Positions 53,201 through 64,000 of a DNA stretch of 64,000 bases are shown here, piece after piece. Made by a program: the position numbers and the translations under genes. The DNA is from Rhopalosiphum padi. Its lineage: Eukaryota; Arthropoda; Insecta; Hemiptera; Aphididae. The notes beneath the pieces were generated by a model. The model searched no databases, had not been told where the DNA came from, and was given only the letters and a program-made list of their open reading frames with translations. The stretch spans positions 21,400,865 through 21,464,864 of the forward strand of contig NC_083599.1 in the NCBI RefSeq assembly GCF_020882245.1, given 5' to 3'. Within the stretch, counting starts at the first letter, position 1. Every line of letters starts with the position of its first letter.

Positions 53201-55256
53201 ACGTATGATAAACAAAGACAGCGTGCATTACCGCCTTAAAAAACGCCACCAAGGCTACAACGGATTACATGTAGAATGTAGATAATAATTTTTTAATATT
53301 AAATAATTCAATGACATGAGTAACTTTTAAACTGATCTCCAAGTATTTTAAAAATTGGAGACCAAAAAATCTCAGTAAAATTGACGCCACATTATTTCAC
53401 CTTAATAACAAGAGATCTGACCACAGGTTAAAAATCAGTTTTCGAGGACATAGTGTTAAGTATAAATCTAGTCCAATATACTTGTGCTTTAACTTTCTAG
53501 GACTAATAGCTAACTAATGTCGTGATAAGTGTGGGTCTCACAACCATAGAAGAGAATTTAAAAACATACTTAATTACATAATGGAAAGCAAAATTATTAG
53601 GTATATTCATATTTTTTACACAGTGTAGCGATTATATATACTGGTCTTCGGTTTCATAATAATTAGTGGTCACGTCAATAAAATGGACACTAGTCTAAAT
53701 CAATGTATGTGTGTTATTTAAGATACGATCAAGTATATCTCCTCGAATGATTAAGTAGCCGTTTTTCAGTGGCATCCCCCCGCAGAATCATTTGACAAAA
53801 ATCACTGCTTACAACATGAATCAAATTTAGCAATTAACCCACTTTACCAAACCATATAATAATCACTTCAAAGTCTGTTGCGACCTAAATACTCGCAGAC
53901 TAAAGTCTCGAAAAACCCTCTAGGAAATCACTGCTGTTCTAAATAATGTTAATTACGATATTCTACAAGTTATTAGGGAGTTAAATCGAAAGTAATCATC
54001 TTTTCTTTAAGACTCCGCGAGCAAACCGACTTGTCATACTCCTGCCGAAGGTATGTGGTCTACTTTAAGCTGGATTCAAACAGGGCACGAGAATTATAGG
54101 TGTACGTTAAACGCACACAGCTTGGACATTGTTCCTTAATCCTGCAAGCTGTGACTATGATCATACTAACAAAAATATAACACACATCGCACAAGACTAT
54201 GTCCAAAGAGAAAATTCATATTAAATTGAATTCATATTAATATTGCTCTACTATTATTATTCTATAATAACTGTTTATTACTATTGTTATTCATTATTTT
54301 AAAAAAATAATTGAATTTCTGTTTGATTTTACTGAGGTTATCTATATAATATTATCCCATTTCTTATGCCATAAGAATAATAAATAAAAATTGTTAGTTA
54401 TTAAACATTTTTAAACACGAGCTAAGCACTGTGATTATAAATAAACTGTAAAAATTCTTAGTTAAGTAAATGTGTGTATAATATTGTTTTACATGACATG
54501 AAGTGATCGTAACGCCACTACTCTGCCCCGTCCCACCTCACCACTGAGCTGAATACAGACCAATATAATATCATGTGAAAAATCCATTCGGGATAATATT
54601 TATTAATCTAATGTTTGTTTAAATAAATGTCGACAGTATAGATTATAGAAGATCGTGTTAGTTATTATTTATAGGTACCTAACTTATTACCATTATTTAT
54701 GCGCACGCGGTTAATAATATTATTATACCTATTTTATAATCGGTAACCCGCGCGTAATATAGAGGGAGACGAAAACTGAGACAGACGCGTAGACGTCCGC
54801 GGGCACAACGCATTATACATATTACTATAATAATAAATTAATAAAACTAATCTATGCAACGGACGATGGTTATATTGTAAAGTGGCGAAATCAAAAATTG
54901 TATTCATTTACATATATTGCGAGTAATATAATATATATATATATATGCGATACGGTTATAATATAATATATACTCTTATATATGTATACAATATATAGTT
55001 TATTATTATTTATTGTGATATTATTAATTATAATACTCAAATAACATATTATTATTATAATAAATTAGTATTGAATAGACTCTATTCAATAGAGAAACGA
55101 TTTAATATTGTAATACGAATTATTTTCATTTTTAATTTCATATTGATTTACACGATTGTGTGTGTACTGCAGTGTACTTCATCGATTATAAAAATATTAA
55201 CCGTAGCAGTTTGCAATAAAGTACGATAATAAGAAATTAGGCGTCGTGTTATTGTT
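50260..55256. other. AT-rich non-coding DNA
   Basis: No gene is recognised in about 5 kb. A perfect 18-bp palindrome (TCAGATATATATATCTGA) lies at 51444-51461. The sequence around 52800-54150 is less biased than elsewhere and may contain very old mobile-element DNA, but no family could be named. A CG-rich patch lies near 54700-54810. Confidence 0.45.
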
Positions 55257-55545
55257 TTAGATTCTGAGCGGAGCGATGAATGTATTATAAAATTGTATCA
55301 TGATGTTTTTTTTTTTTTTTATATGAGTATATTATGATAATATAAGCACTGCATCCGAATTGCGTGCCAAAAAAGTGACCAGTTTTGGTCAAAAACCGAA
55401 TCGCGTGCGCAGTTTTCTTTTGACAGAGAGCGGAGTTGCGTGCGAGTATTTTCCAAATTGCGTGCTTAAAAGTTCGAGCAGACAACCGGTTTTCGTCGAC
55501 TTGCACATATTATTCCATAAAAGTATACTGTTGGAAATATAACTA
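55257..55545. repeat. Repeat terminus plus GCGTGC-spaced motif array
   Basis: The interval opens with TTTAGATTCTGAGCGGAG, a motif that recurs in this window in inverted form at about 59946-59960 and in diverged form near 62090 and 62828. It is followed by four copies of an 11-mer close to GAATTGCGTGC at 55357-55367, 55398-55408, 55433-55443 and 55455-55465, separated by unrelated sequence. The short open frames here on both strands are not supported as genes. Confidence 0.5.
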
Positions 55546-56209
55546 ATAAATTCAATATAATATGTATACTGTACCTATCTTGGGTTTTCTCCGGTGAATG
55601 AAGACGGATTAGTAAATGAGGATTAGATACGAGTATATGACTATATAATATGATAAGTGTCTGTATATAGGTACTATAAAAAATAAAAATAGAATAAATA
55701 GAAAAAAATTAATTATCATGTATAGAAAATGATAAAGTAAACATTTTTTGAAAATTTCATATATACGTTTATTCGTTATATTATAAACAATATAAACGAG
55801 AAAATAATTTAACAACATCTATTTGAAATATAAAAATATATCTTACCTATACAAATATGTAACTGCTATAAAACAAAACAATTATTTGTTTTTATTTATA
55901 ATATGTGTTTTGTGTAATTAAATAATTTTTTTTACTGATTTTATACTACATTTAAAATGTTTTCAAATCTCTGACCGAAGTAACGCAAATACAATTTTAT
56001 ACAAAATCCATTTTGATATTTTGATTGAATATTTTGAAAACAAATAATAGTAGATACTTGAAATTTTCAACAAATGTTTATATTATCGTTTTATATTTAC
56101 AATAACATTTTTTTAAATATTTTGACTATTTTTGAGCTATTATTTATAGGCAAAAGACCTTTTCATTTTTTTTATTTTTATTATTGTTGATTTAACATTA
56201 TTTGCTATA
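55546..56209. repeat. Older degenerate repeat, left part
   Basis: AT-rich sequence with ACTTGAAATTTTC (about 56056) and GTTTATATTATCGTTTTATA blocks. They resemble sequence on the other side of the hAT insertion (59140-59220 and 59380-59410: ACTTGAAAATGTAATACAAG and TATTGAAAATTTGATACAAG). This suggests one older repeat interrupted by the hAT element. Confidence 0.4.
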
Positions 56210-56839
56210 GGTATAAACAGTGGCGTACATACGGGGGGGGTTTTCGGGTTCAAACCCCCCCCAGGGCCAAAAAAAAATTGTGATATTATTGATGAATTGT
56301 AGTATATTCGTAGTTTCATAGTTATGCTTTGAACTTAAAGTATACTATACAAATATTATAATATTGAAATAATTATATTGATATAAGTATAGGTGTTTGA
56401 AAAGTTTTGTTAATTATGCTGTTTTTATATTCCTATTTAGCTACTAATTTACTGTATTGTAAAAGTAAACTGTAAATTGTTAAAAAACTTGAACAAAATA
56501 ATATCTATTTATAGCAATTATTAATTATTCGTGTATACACGGACACACGTTATAATAATATACAGTATTGAATATTATACACTATACTTTACCAACAATG
56601 AAAAAAAATATAACGAAATTATGGTTGCCGTATACAATATATTATCAATCAGAATAGACGGTCGATTGTACAATCAGTTGTTTGTAGACATAAATACATA
56701 ATATTGTCATTTGTCAATTTTTATTATCTCGACTGGACAATGGAGAAAAACCGATTACGATATAATCGTTTAATTTCGTGTGAACGACAATAATACAGCG
56801 AAAAAGATTCTATTTTTATAGCATTATCGTCTATCGTAA

Positions 56840-57361
56840 ATGACCATGTTAAAATTTTTGTTCATTCTGTTTTATTCTGCGGCTGGAGAAAGTCAAAACT
56901 ATTTACTAAACTCCATTGGTAAGTATTGAGATAAAATTAGTTAGAATTTATAACATTTTTAAATTAATTAATTAAAAAATGTAAATTTTTAAATTTTTAA
57001 ATTCATAAATTGTTTATTACGCTGGTAAAACGCCGGTTCAAAACTTTGTTGTGAGTGTGCTTGTCGGAACACCGAACAAGAATATTATTACAATATATTA
57101 ACCAACACTATGTATATAAAAATGAATTAAAAATACATAATATTATATAATATTATACAATATTTAATTTACTTTTTATTTTTTTTTATCTCTCATATAC
57201 ATGTTTATAATAATTTTTTGGGTATAGTAACATTGCTTTTATTCGGATATTTTTATTCCCATCACTAGTTTTAACGAAGAGCAAAATGTAGTGGCTTACT
57301 AACTAACAATTATTTGATTATTGTTTTCACATCATAATCATTATCATTTGATATATTTTAG
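56840..57361 (+). other. Candidate leader exon and 5' intron of transposase gene
   Basis: A consensus donor GTAAGTATT at 56919 and an acceptor ATATATTTTAG ending at 57361 would remove 443 bp and join an upstream exon to the segment carrying the transposase ATG 31 nt downstream. The upstream exon contains ATGs (56841 and 56847). The resulting short frame starts with a hydrophobic MTMLKFLFILFYSAAGES stretch and ends at a TAG just before the transposase ATG, so it would act as an upstream frame. Transcript structure is inferred from splice motifs only. Confidence 0.45.
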
Positions 57362-57392
57362 GTTTTGAAGGTAAAATAAATAGTAGGTAGTC

Positions 57393-58736
57393 ATGGCTGA
57401 AAAAAAACAATCGAAAATTCAATCTTTTTTTTCAAAACCTTCCTCAGTAATGAATTCATTGTCAAATTCATTGAATCCAACTTCAATAGTTATCAGTTCT
57501 TCTGATACGCCTATCACTCAGCTCACATCTTCGACTACAAATATTAATTGTACATCTACCAGTTATAAATTTGGTATTAATACTCAATATTTACGTGGGC
57601 AAGGATATGACGGGGCAGCTGCGATGGCCGGAAAATTTAATGGTGTCCAGGCTCACATTAACGAAATTCACCCAAATGCACTATATGTTCATTGTTCAGC
57701 TCACTCGCTAAATTTAGCTGTTTCTAAATCCTGTAGTGTACCAGCCATACGTGATTGTCTTGGAACAATAAGTCAAATTAGAGATTTTTTTATTTATCCA
57801 AAGAGGAAATCAGTTTTAATTCAAAAAATAGAAAACTCGTCAGAAACATCATCTAAAAAGACGCTAAAAAGAAGTTGCGAGACTCGCTGGATTGAAAGAT
57901 ACCATGCCGTTCATGACTTTTTGGAACTCTTTGAGTATGTTGAAGAAGCGTTGGAAGATATTTCTGAATGGAATGACAATGATACATCTGAAAAAGCAAG
58001 ACGGCTTAGATTCTGTATGTTAAATTCAGAATTTATTGTTTGTTTGTTTGTTTTGAATAAAGTATTTGCATTAGGTTTAATCTTATCAAAAGTTCTACAA
58101 CAAACAAGTATAGATCTCAAAGAAGCTATGTCATTGGCACAAAACACAAGACAAGAACTTCAAGAGATTAGATTGAATGCTGAAAAAGAATTTGGAGATA
58201 TATTTGAACGTGTAAAATCATTGGCTGAGAAAATTGACATTGAGATAAACATGCCAAGAATATCAAAAAGACAAACCAACAGGTGTAACATTCAAACAGA
58301 CGATCCAGAAATATTTTATCGAGTATCAGTATTTATTCCATACATTGACAAATTCATAAATGAATTGGAAGAAAGATTTACAAATCACCAAAGTACATTG
58401 ACAAACTTTCATTCCTTATTTAAAGAAAGTGGTTATGAAGAAGATTTAATATCTCTTACAAAACAGTACAGTGAAGATCTGGAAGATGTTGGAAATCGCG
58501 ATGAGGTATTTAAAAATGAGTTCAAACTTTGGCAACGAAAACTTAAATCACTATTAGAAATAGATAAGCCAAAAAATGCAATGGAAGCTATTTACATATG
58601 TAATGAAGCCATGTACCCAAATATTTTTAAGTTACTTAAGATATTAGCAACTCTACCGGTTTCTTCTGCCACTAATGAAAGGACATTTTCAACTCTTAAA
58701 AGAATAAAAACTTACTTGCGCAACTCTACTTCTGAG
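57393..58736 (+). CDS. hAT transposase, N-terminally shortened, exon 1
   Basis: 448 codons of a hAT-superfamily transposase, ZMYM1/THAP0-like. ATG GCT GAA starts the frame. Residues 1-60 are Ser/Thr-rich with a KIQSFFSK opening typical of these proteins. At 69-80 is GQGYDGAAAMAG with the second catalytic Asp (D73). The VHCSAHSLNLA segment (about 99-109) is the family C-x-x-H block. SCETRWIERYHAV (about 161-173) contains the RW motif. Coiled helical segments follow, then PVSSATNERTFSTLKRIKTYLR at the start of the dimerisation domain, where the family's catalytic Glu is expected. The BED/TTF-type zinc finger and the region with the first catalytic Asp are missing between residues about 20 and 65. 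The frame continues into the intron for four codons before a stop. The true end is in exon 2. Confidence 0.92.
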
Positions 58737-58799
58737 GTATGTTTAATTTAAATAATAGTATTAATTAACTTAATTTAATGTTGTAATTAATTTTAATAG
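58737..58799 (+). other. 63-bp phase-0 intron in hAT transposase
   Basis: Starts GTATGTTTAA and ends TTAATTTTAATAG. Removal joins ...NSTSE to GRLNGLAVLSI, restoring the continuous hAT dimerisation motif (R-x-x-x-S/T-x-x-R-L-x-x-L-A). Without splicing the protein ends after four intron-coded residues. Confidence 0.85.
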
Positions 58800-58913
58800 G
58801 GAAGACTTAATGGTCTAGCTGTGCTCTCGATCAACAAAACCGATTCAATTACTCCTGATGAAGTGCTGGTTGAACTATCCAATAAAAAAAGGAGACTAGA
58901 ATTTTTATTATAA
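58800..58913 (+). CDS. hAT transposase, C-terminal exon
   Basis: 37 codons and a TAA. It encodes GRLNGLAVLSINKTD, the end of the hAT dimerisation domain, then a charged tail with NKKRRLEF that could serve as a nuclear localisation signal. Joined to exon 1 it gives a 485-residue protein. The downstream AATATAAAATGTATAATA-type AT-rich sequence may supply polyadenylation signals. The frame is in phase 0 with the first exon. Confidence 0.88.
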   Translation, partial: GRLNGLAVLSINKTDSITPDEVLVELSNKKRRLEFLL

Positions 58914-59139
58914 ATAACTAATAATATAAAATGTATAATATTCTGTATATAATATTCTTTGCATACTAACCTACCATAAGTTATATTAACCTTTGTATTT
59001 GTTTCATTATATTAAATATTAATATTTATATGTATTTGATTGTTAGAGAAATGGATAGTTTTAAAGGGAAGGTTATTATGTTAGTTTTTTTTTTAATCCC
59101 CCCCCAAAGCAAATTTGAATGTACGCCACTGGGTATAAA

Positions 59140-59965
59140 CACTTGAAAATGTAATACAAGATTCCACAAAAGATGTTTTTATATCTGTATAAAAATGTTA
59201 AAAATACATACATTGTATATGAGTTTAAAGCTAGAATTTTAACAAAATTCGTCAAATCACAAAAAATTACTTATATATGTTTAAATAGCAAATTCTAGGG
59301 ACCGGAGTAAAATTTCGAGTTAAAGAAGTTCAAGATAACCAAGTTCGACTGTAACTATTTTCAATTTTTTTTTTTTTTATCTAAGTATTGAAAATTTGAT
59401 ACAAGATTCCTACATATTAAGTACATAGTTCATAGTGGAACCATAAATCTAAAAAATATACAAAAACAAGTATTATCGAAATTATTTATTTAAATGTTTA
59501 TTATTTTTTATATTATTTAAAAATATTTTTCGTAAAAACTTATAAGTTTTACGTATATTATATTATTATGAATTTTATTATATGGTACGAAATTTTTGAT
59601 TAATTTTATGATATTATCTATTTATATTATTAATCTATTTGTATTGTTTTACGATATTTACAGAAGGGTGTCATTAAATTTTAAGTTATATTATAACTTG
59701 ATATAATAATATAGTATAATCACAATAAACTATAAATATTAAACACATATTATTATAATAAATTATAATTAAACACTAATAAATAATGTAAATATGTATA
59801 TAATAAATGCGATAATTGCAGAAAAAATATACCCATCCATACATACTACTTTTTACTAAAAGTAAAATAAACTTCTTTAAGAACTATATCAAAAAATCCT
59901 TATCAGGCACTTAGTTATAAAATCTGAAAGACCGTTTCCGCTCAGAATCGTTTTTCGTATACAAT
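59140..59965. repeat. Older degenerate repeat, right part
   Basis: Continues the repeat interrupted by the hAT element. ACTTGAAAATGTAATACAAG at about 59149 and TATTGAAAATTTGATACAAG at about 59387 are two degenerate copies of one unit. The segment ends near the inverted motif TTTCCGCTCAGAATCGTTTT (about 59935-59954), the reverse complement of the motif at 55257 on the other side. The superfamily is unknown. Confidence 0.45.
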
Positions 59966-60739
59966 GATATCATTGAATTCAAATGTATAACACCTATAAT
60001 AGTAACCCCCCACTCAACTCTAATGTACAGCGGAACGGTACCCACTTACGACTTACCTATCTTTTTAAATCTTTAATTTTTTTGCATATAAGTTTTTGGT
60101 TACAAAAAGGTTTTTGTTTAACCTGTATTTCTTTAATAATGTATATGTACACAAAACACAGCGTTTGTTTATATAGATATATACACTAAAAAACTATTTG
60201 ACCGATCTTAACGAAATTTTCGGAGATTATTTTATTATTTGATTTTTATTGATATCTGAGAATGTTAAAATGTAGTTTAAATAACCACGTCAAATATAAT
60301 ATGTAGTTACAATTTTTTTATTTTCGTTGATTAAATGATTTTTAAACTATAAATTGATCGTTGTTCCCTCAATGAAGTGGTAATTATAGTATAATTATAC
60401 ATGTAAATGCAAATTACATATTCGAAAAAGTGATATTAATATTAATATATTCATGGATTTTTTCGGGTTTGGGATATTTGACTGATGTCTATTGCTCTTT
60501 ACATTAGATATAATGGCGCGCAAATACACAATTAGAGCATATACCTGCACTCGTCTGTTACGTGTTCCCGACTATAAAAAATTATACTATAATATTATGT
60601 TATACTGATGTACCTATATATATTATTATAACGTACCGTTAAAGTTGACCTACTTGACATAATTTTTTTTTTAAGAGAAATATGTATACAAATAAAACAA
60701 ATTAATGTTATTATCTTTTCCGCTTTTTTGTAGAATTGA

Positions 60740-60770
<31 letters not shown>

Positions 60771-60880
60771 TTAATGTCTTTCAAAATACCGCCTTCATAG
60801 TCAACAAGCTTATTTTTGAAAATATAGATTCTACATTTGGAAGTGAAGATCGCCGCGTATCATAATATCAGAACTGTCGA
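59966..60880. other. AT-rich non-coding DNA
   Basis: No gene is recognised. An ATT-triplet run lies at about 60747-60771. Confidence 0.5.
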
Positions 60881-61250
60881 TTTAATGTGTGGATTGTTTC
60901 TACTACAAGTATAGATAGTTTGAGTGTTGACTTGAATTCGTGGGTCACAAAAGCAATGTCAGTTTCGTGTTAATCTCCGCTGTAATAATAATTACGAAGA
61001 CAGGAATAAATCTCCATTCGTCGCTATAAACTGTAGATCTAATTTCTACTTTAGCTTGAATAACGGGAAGAAGGCCGAAAGGTGTGGTTTATCTCATTTT
61101 TGTAGATAGGTACATTAATAATGCTTCTTTTCTAGGATGCCATCATCCAATCAGCGTGTCACTAATAACACAAACCGTACACCCAAGACAATTGTATTTG
61201 TTTTTCGGCAACTTCTGCAGTGTAACTGTTGACTGCGTCAGAACTCAAAT
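60881..61250 (-). pseudogene. Decayed ISXO2/IS1595-like (Merlin) transposase
   Basis: On the minus strand the translation shows, in order, AEKQIQLSWVYGLCY (about 61215-61162; family pattern E-x-QWVFGGI), then a decayed segment with stops, then LLPVIQAKVEIRSTVYSDEWRF (about 61073-61008). In the last, SDEWR matches the conserved S/T-D-x-WR with the second catalytic Asp of the DDE ISXO2-like domain. INTKLTLLL and, after a frameshift, DPRIQVNTQTIY (60946-60911) match the VNHKLNFVDP-x-TGVHTQTIES block. Several stops and at least one frameshift interrupt it, so it is a dead copy. Merlin elements are the eukaryotic relatives of IS1016/IS1595. No TIRs were found. Confidence 0.7.
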
Positions 61251-64000
61251 CATTCCGAGTATCAAAATTATTCGAATCTGAATAATTATCTGGACACTAC
61301 CTATCACCACGTTGTAACTGCCACGGTGTTATTTTCGTTTATCGTGAAATAATGAATTATTAATCATTCTAAATACAGGGTCTGAGATCACTAATTATAA
61401 ACAACTAAATTTCACGGTAGGTCAATTTCAGGAGGTAGTAGATCACGAATTGCAGGATACCCCATGTACCTAATAGTTTTTGAACCTGATTTGAAGTTAT
61501 TACAAATCAATGTTTTTGAAAAAATATACATATATGTATTTTAAATTTATTTTAAAATATTATTATGCACTATTTTTTTTTTTTAGTCTTTTTATAACTA
61601 CCATACATATTAATAATTTTATATTTCTATAAACACAATATATTCTATGAAGTATTTCAATGCATTAGCAATATCAAATTTCTAACTATAGTAGTGAATT
61701 AGTTATAACTTAAATTAAACCTTATAAGTTCTTAAATTGTATACGTGTAAGCTGGCACATGGGTAAACGTATAATAATATTCTATCTATACCAATTTTTT
61801 ATGCAAAACTCCGTTCATCAAAACTTTTCTACTAAGTATTAATACTATTGATGGTTTTTAATTAACCACTTAATTGATATTTATACTGTATAAATTATAC
61901 ATGGCACGCTTAAAAAAATATTATGATTGTACGAAATTAAAAAATCGATGTTATCATTCAAAATAAGTAGTTTAACTGCGGGTGGTACAACTCTGTTGTA
62001 GGTATACTTATATAATAAATAATTATATGTCGAACGATTCAGTGTAATGGATGTGAAATTTTAATTCAATGTGCATCTTTGAACGATTCTGATTGGAGAC
62101 AGTTTGTCATAGCCTATATCACCATAATAATAGTAAAACTACTTAATAAAATACAGTTTTAGCTATTAAAGTAATTTATTTTACTATAAAAATTACGATG
62201 GGTTTTTGACGAAAACATTACATTTATTATATTATTAGTGTTGAATTATTATAATAATTTTTGAGATAATACTATTATATAGTATAACTATATGAAAAAA
62301 TTATGTAAATAGAATATATAAATACAATTTAAATCAATTATATATTAAATTTGATCTAAATAGTTATTTTGAAAATGTCATTGTGTATAGTAAAATGTAT
62401 AACATACCTACAAATGTATAGTCGCTATGAACAATGTTTTGGATCATAAAATAATAATGAAAATCGTTGAAATATGTAATTTTGTCTAAATTTTAAATTG
62501 TAAATTCAAAATATATCAAATACTACCAAATGCTTTTAATTATTATTTTACGAACTTGCAATTAACGAATTAACGTATTACATAGTATAATATATGGTAA
62601 TTGTTATTTCTTTGTTGCACTTTAGAAACCTAATATTTTGAAAGTTATCTTCGTCATGTTGATGTTAATTCTTTTTTTTTGTCATGGTCACTCACCCACA
62701 TCGAATAAATTATTATTATTGGAGTGTGCAATATTATTTTCGTAACTATTTTTTTTTTCGGAAACAAACCCAAATGAATGTGTTTTAAAAAGTATTTGAA
62801 TATGTTTGCTCAACAGATAAAGGTTTAGATTCTGAGCAGGTGAAACAGTTAAATTAGAACAGATAAATGTCTCGATTAATAAAATTAATTCATTCATATT
62901 TAACATATAATTTACAAATCTTTTTACATAATCCAAATGCATCTTCGGCTCTATTTGGTTATTACTTAATAATATCGAATAGGTAATATTATATATTGCC
63001 ATTTATATCGTGTGGTGCTGCAGAAAAAATATAAACCGACGGAATTATAGGCAGGTTAAAAACGTAGATACCTAATGTTTAGGTCGTCCTAATGCTTTAC
63101 GAAATGGGCTAATTTTATGAAAGTTTTTAAATTTACAATTAATAAATATGTGCAGAAATTGTGCTCCAAAAATGTAGTTGTGATCGCTGGACGCTACAGC
63201 ACATGTACATTATGGACTAAAGCTTGGCGATTTGACTATAACGAAACAATTTAGAAAACCCAAACCATAGGTATACATAAAAGAAAAAAAACCGTCAAAA
63301 ACTGATCACTCGATATTGAGGTCCCTATTTTATGGGTATTTAATTGAAATCATTTTCAAAAATGCAATGATTTGTCATTAAATCCAAGTCTAATAAATCC
63401 ATTAAAGTAAATGATTTAAAATTTACCGTACAGCAGAACGATTGAAATACCGCTTTTTTAAATTAATTAATTTAAAACTAACCACGTACATACCTTTTTG
63501 ATTTAAAAAGACTGGATGTAAAGTTGTTGTTAAGTGTCTCCCTTGATCCACCATTATAACAGAACTCATTGCTTTCATTTTCGAAATAACTTCTGAATAC
63601 GTTTTATTTTCTACAGGATTAACATAAATTTCATACCCAAATTTAGCGATTATTATTAATTTTAATATTAGTTTTTAAATATTAAGCGAAGTATTAAATA
63701 AAAAGGCGAACAAGACAACTTAATAAACGTCAAACGAAAATGAGAAACTATTATTTTTATACATGAAATTCAAAACTTTATCTAGGTATACAGTGTTTAC
63801 ACTATACAGGTATATGATATTCACGATAACTTAATTGAACGAGACGAAACACTAAGTCACGATAAAAATACCACGATTAAACTTTAAGCGCATTTAATGT
63901 CATCATATTATAATATGACAGGTATAGCAGGTATATAATACTGAATATTACAATATTAATTTATATACCTACACTTATAAGGATCTTATATCTGGCATTG
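61251..64000. other. AT-rich non-coding DNA with repeat-motif fragments
   Basis: No gene is recognised. AACGATTCTGATTGGAGACA near 62083 and TTTAGATTCTGAGCAGGTGA near 62823 are diverged copies of the motif flanking the 55.3-60.0 kb repeat region. The 62688-63002 minus frame lacks domain features. The sequence to about 61500 may include further remains of the Merlin-like element. Confidence 0.45.

Larger units (their letters stand above)
56210..59139 (+). mobile_element. hAT DNA transposon with spliced transposase gene
   Basis: The element proper is 56218-59131 (2914 bp). The left end CAGTGGCGTACAT and the right end ATGTACGCCACTG form a perfect 13-bp TIR. The flanks GGTATAAA at 56210-56217 and 59132-59139 are a perfect 8-bp TSD. 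C/G homopolymer tracts lie just inside both TIRs. It carries an open transposase gene in two coding exons with a possible upstream leader exon. The perfect TSD, TIRs and open frame suggest a recent insertion. The protein is shorter than autonomous relatives, so mobility may depend on another element. Confidence 0.96.

Noticed and set aside
53769..53935. CAGTGGCATCC...AAATCACTG pair suggesting another hAT MITE
   Set aside because: Inverted similarity is only about 5 bp and the flanks match at about 5 of 8 positions; consistent with chance.
57911..58147. 78-codon minus-strand frame
   Set aside because: Antisense shadow of the hAT transposase exon.
1..64000. tRNA, rRNA or CRISPR signals
   Set aside because: I looked by eye for the tRNA B-box (GGTTCRANYCC) and regularly spaced direct repeats and found none convincing. 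A covariance-model scan would settle it.

Overview
This window looks like a piece of an insect nuclear genome, most likely an aphid. That is inferred from the strongly AT-rich sequence, the abundant TA- and TAGGTA/GGTACC-type simple sequence, long gene-poor stretches with short CpG-rich islands, an arthropod-type cell-adhesion gene exon, and ZMYM1-like hAT and ISXO2/Merlin-like DNA transposons. There are no bacterial operons, no tRNA or rRNA genes and no CRISPR arrays. Most short open frames are chance frames in AT-rich or microsatellite DNA.

Host gene content is minimal. The one clear host exon is on the minus strand (6095 down to 5831). It encodes a signal peptide and the first half of the first immunoglobulin domain of an irregular-chiasm-C/roughest/Kin-of-irre (IrreC/Rst/Kirre) adhesion protein. 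A GT donor follows. No later exon was recognised in positions 1-5828, so the gene probably continues leftward beyond the window. Sequence to the right is probably its 5' untranslated region and long first intron(s). A CpG-rich block at 33842-34440 could be a promoter and noncoding first exon, and a GC-rich block at 16.4-17.4 kb could be an alternative promoter or exon. Both are inference.

The best resolved structures are mobile elements. (1) A 1222-bp hAT element (34816-36037) has perfect 17-bp terminal inverted repeats (TIRs) and a perfect 8-bp target site duplication (TSD), and carries only a C-terminal transposase fragment. (2) A 2914-bp hAT element (56218-59131) has perfect 13-bp TIRs and a perfect 8-bp TSD. 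It carries an open, spliced transposase gene (485 residues after splicing) that lacks the N-terminal zinc finger and the first catalytic Asp. It sits inside an older degenerate repeat. (3) A decayed ISXO2/IS1595-like (Merlin superfamily) transposase lies on the minus strand near 60.9-61.25 kb. (4) Miniature elements occur at 19689-19886 (hAT-like, with TSD), 33171-33310, 36504-37009 (large fold-back, related fragment near 25.4 kb) and 38535-38839. (5) A dispersed repeat family has copies at about 3.12-3.45 kb and 47.55-47.71 kb.

The rest is AT-rich non-coding DNA with long (TG)n/(CA)n and (TA)n microsatellites. The history read from the sequence is one large host gene region with long introns, colonised by successive DNA transposons, some recent (perfect TSDs) and some old (decayed coding frames, nested insertions).
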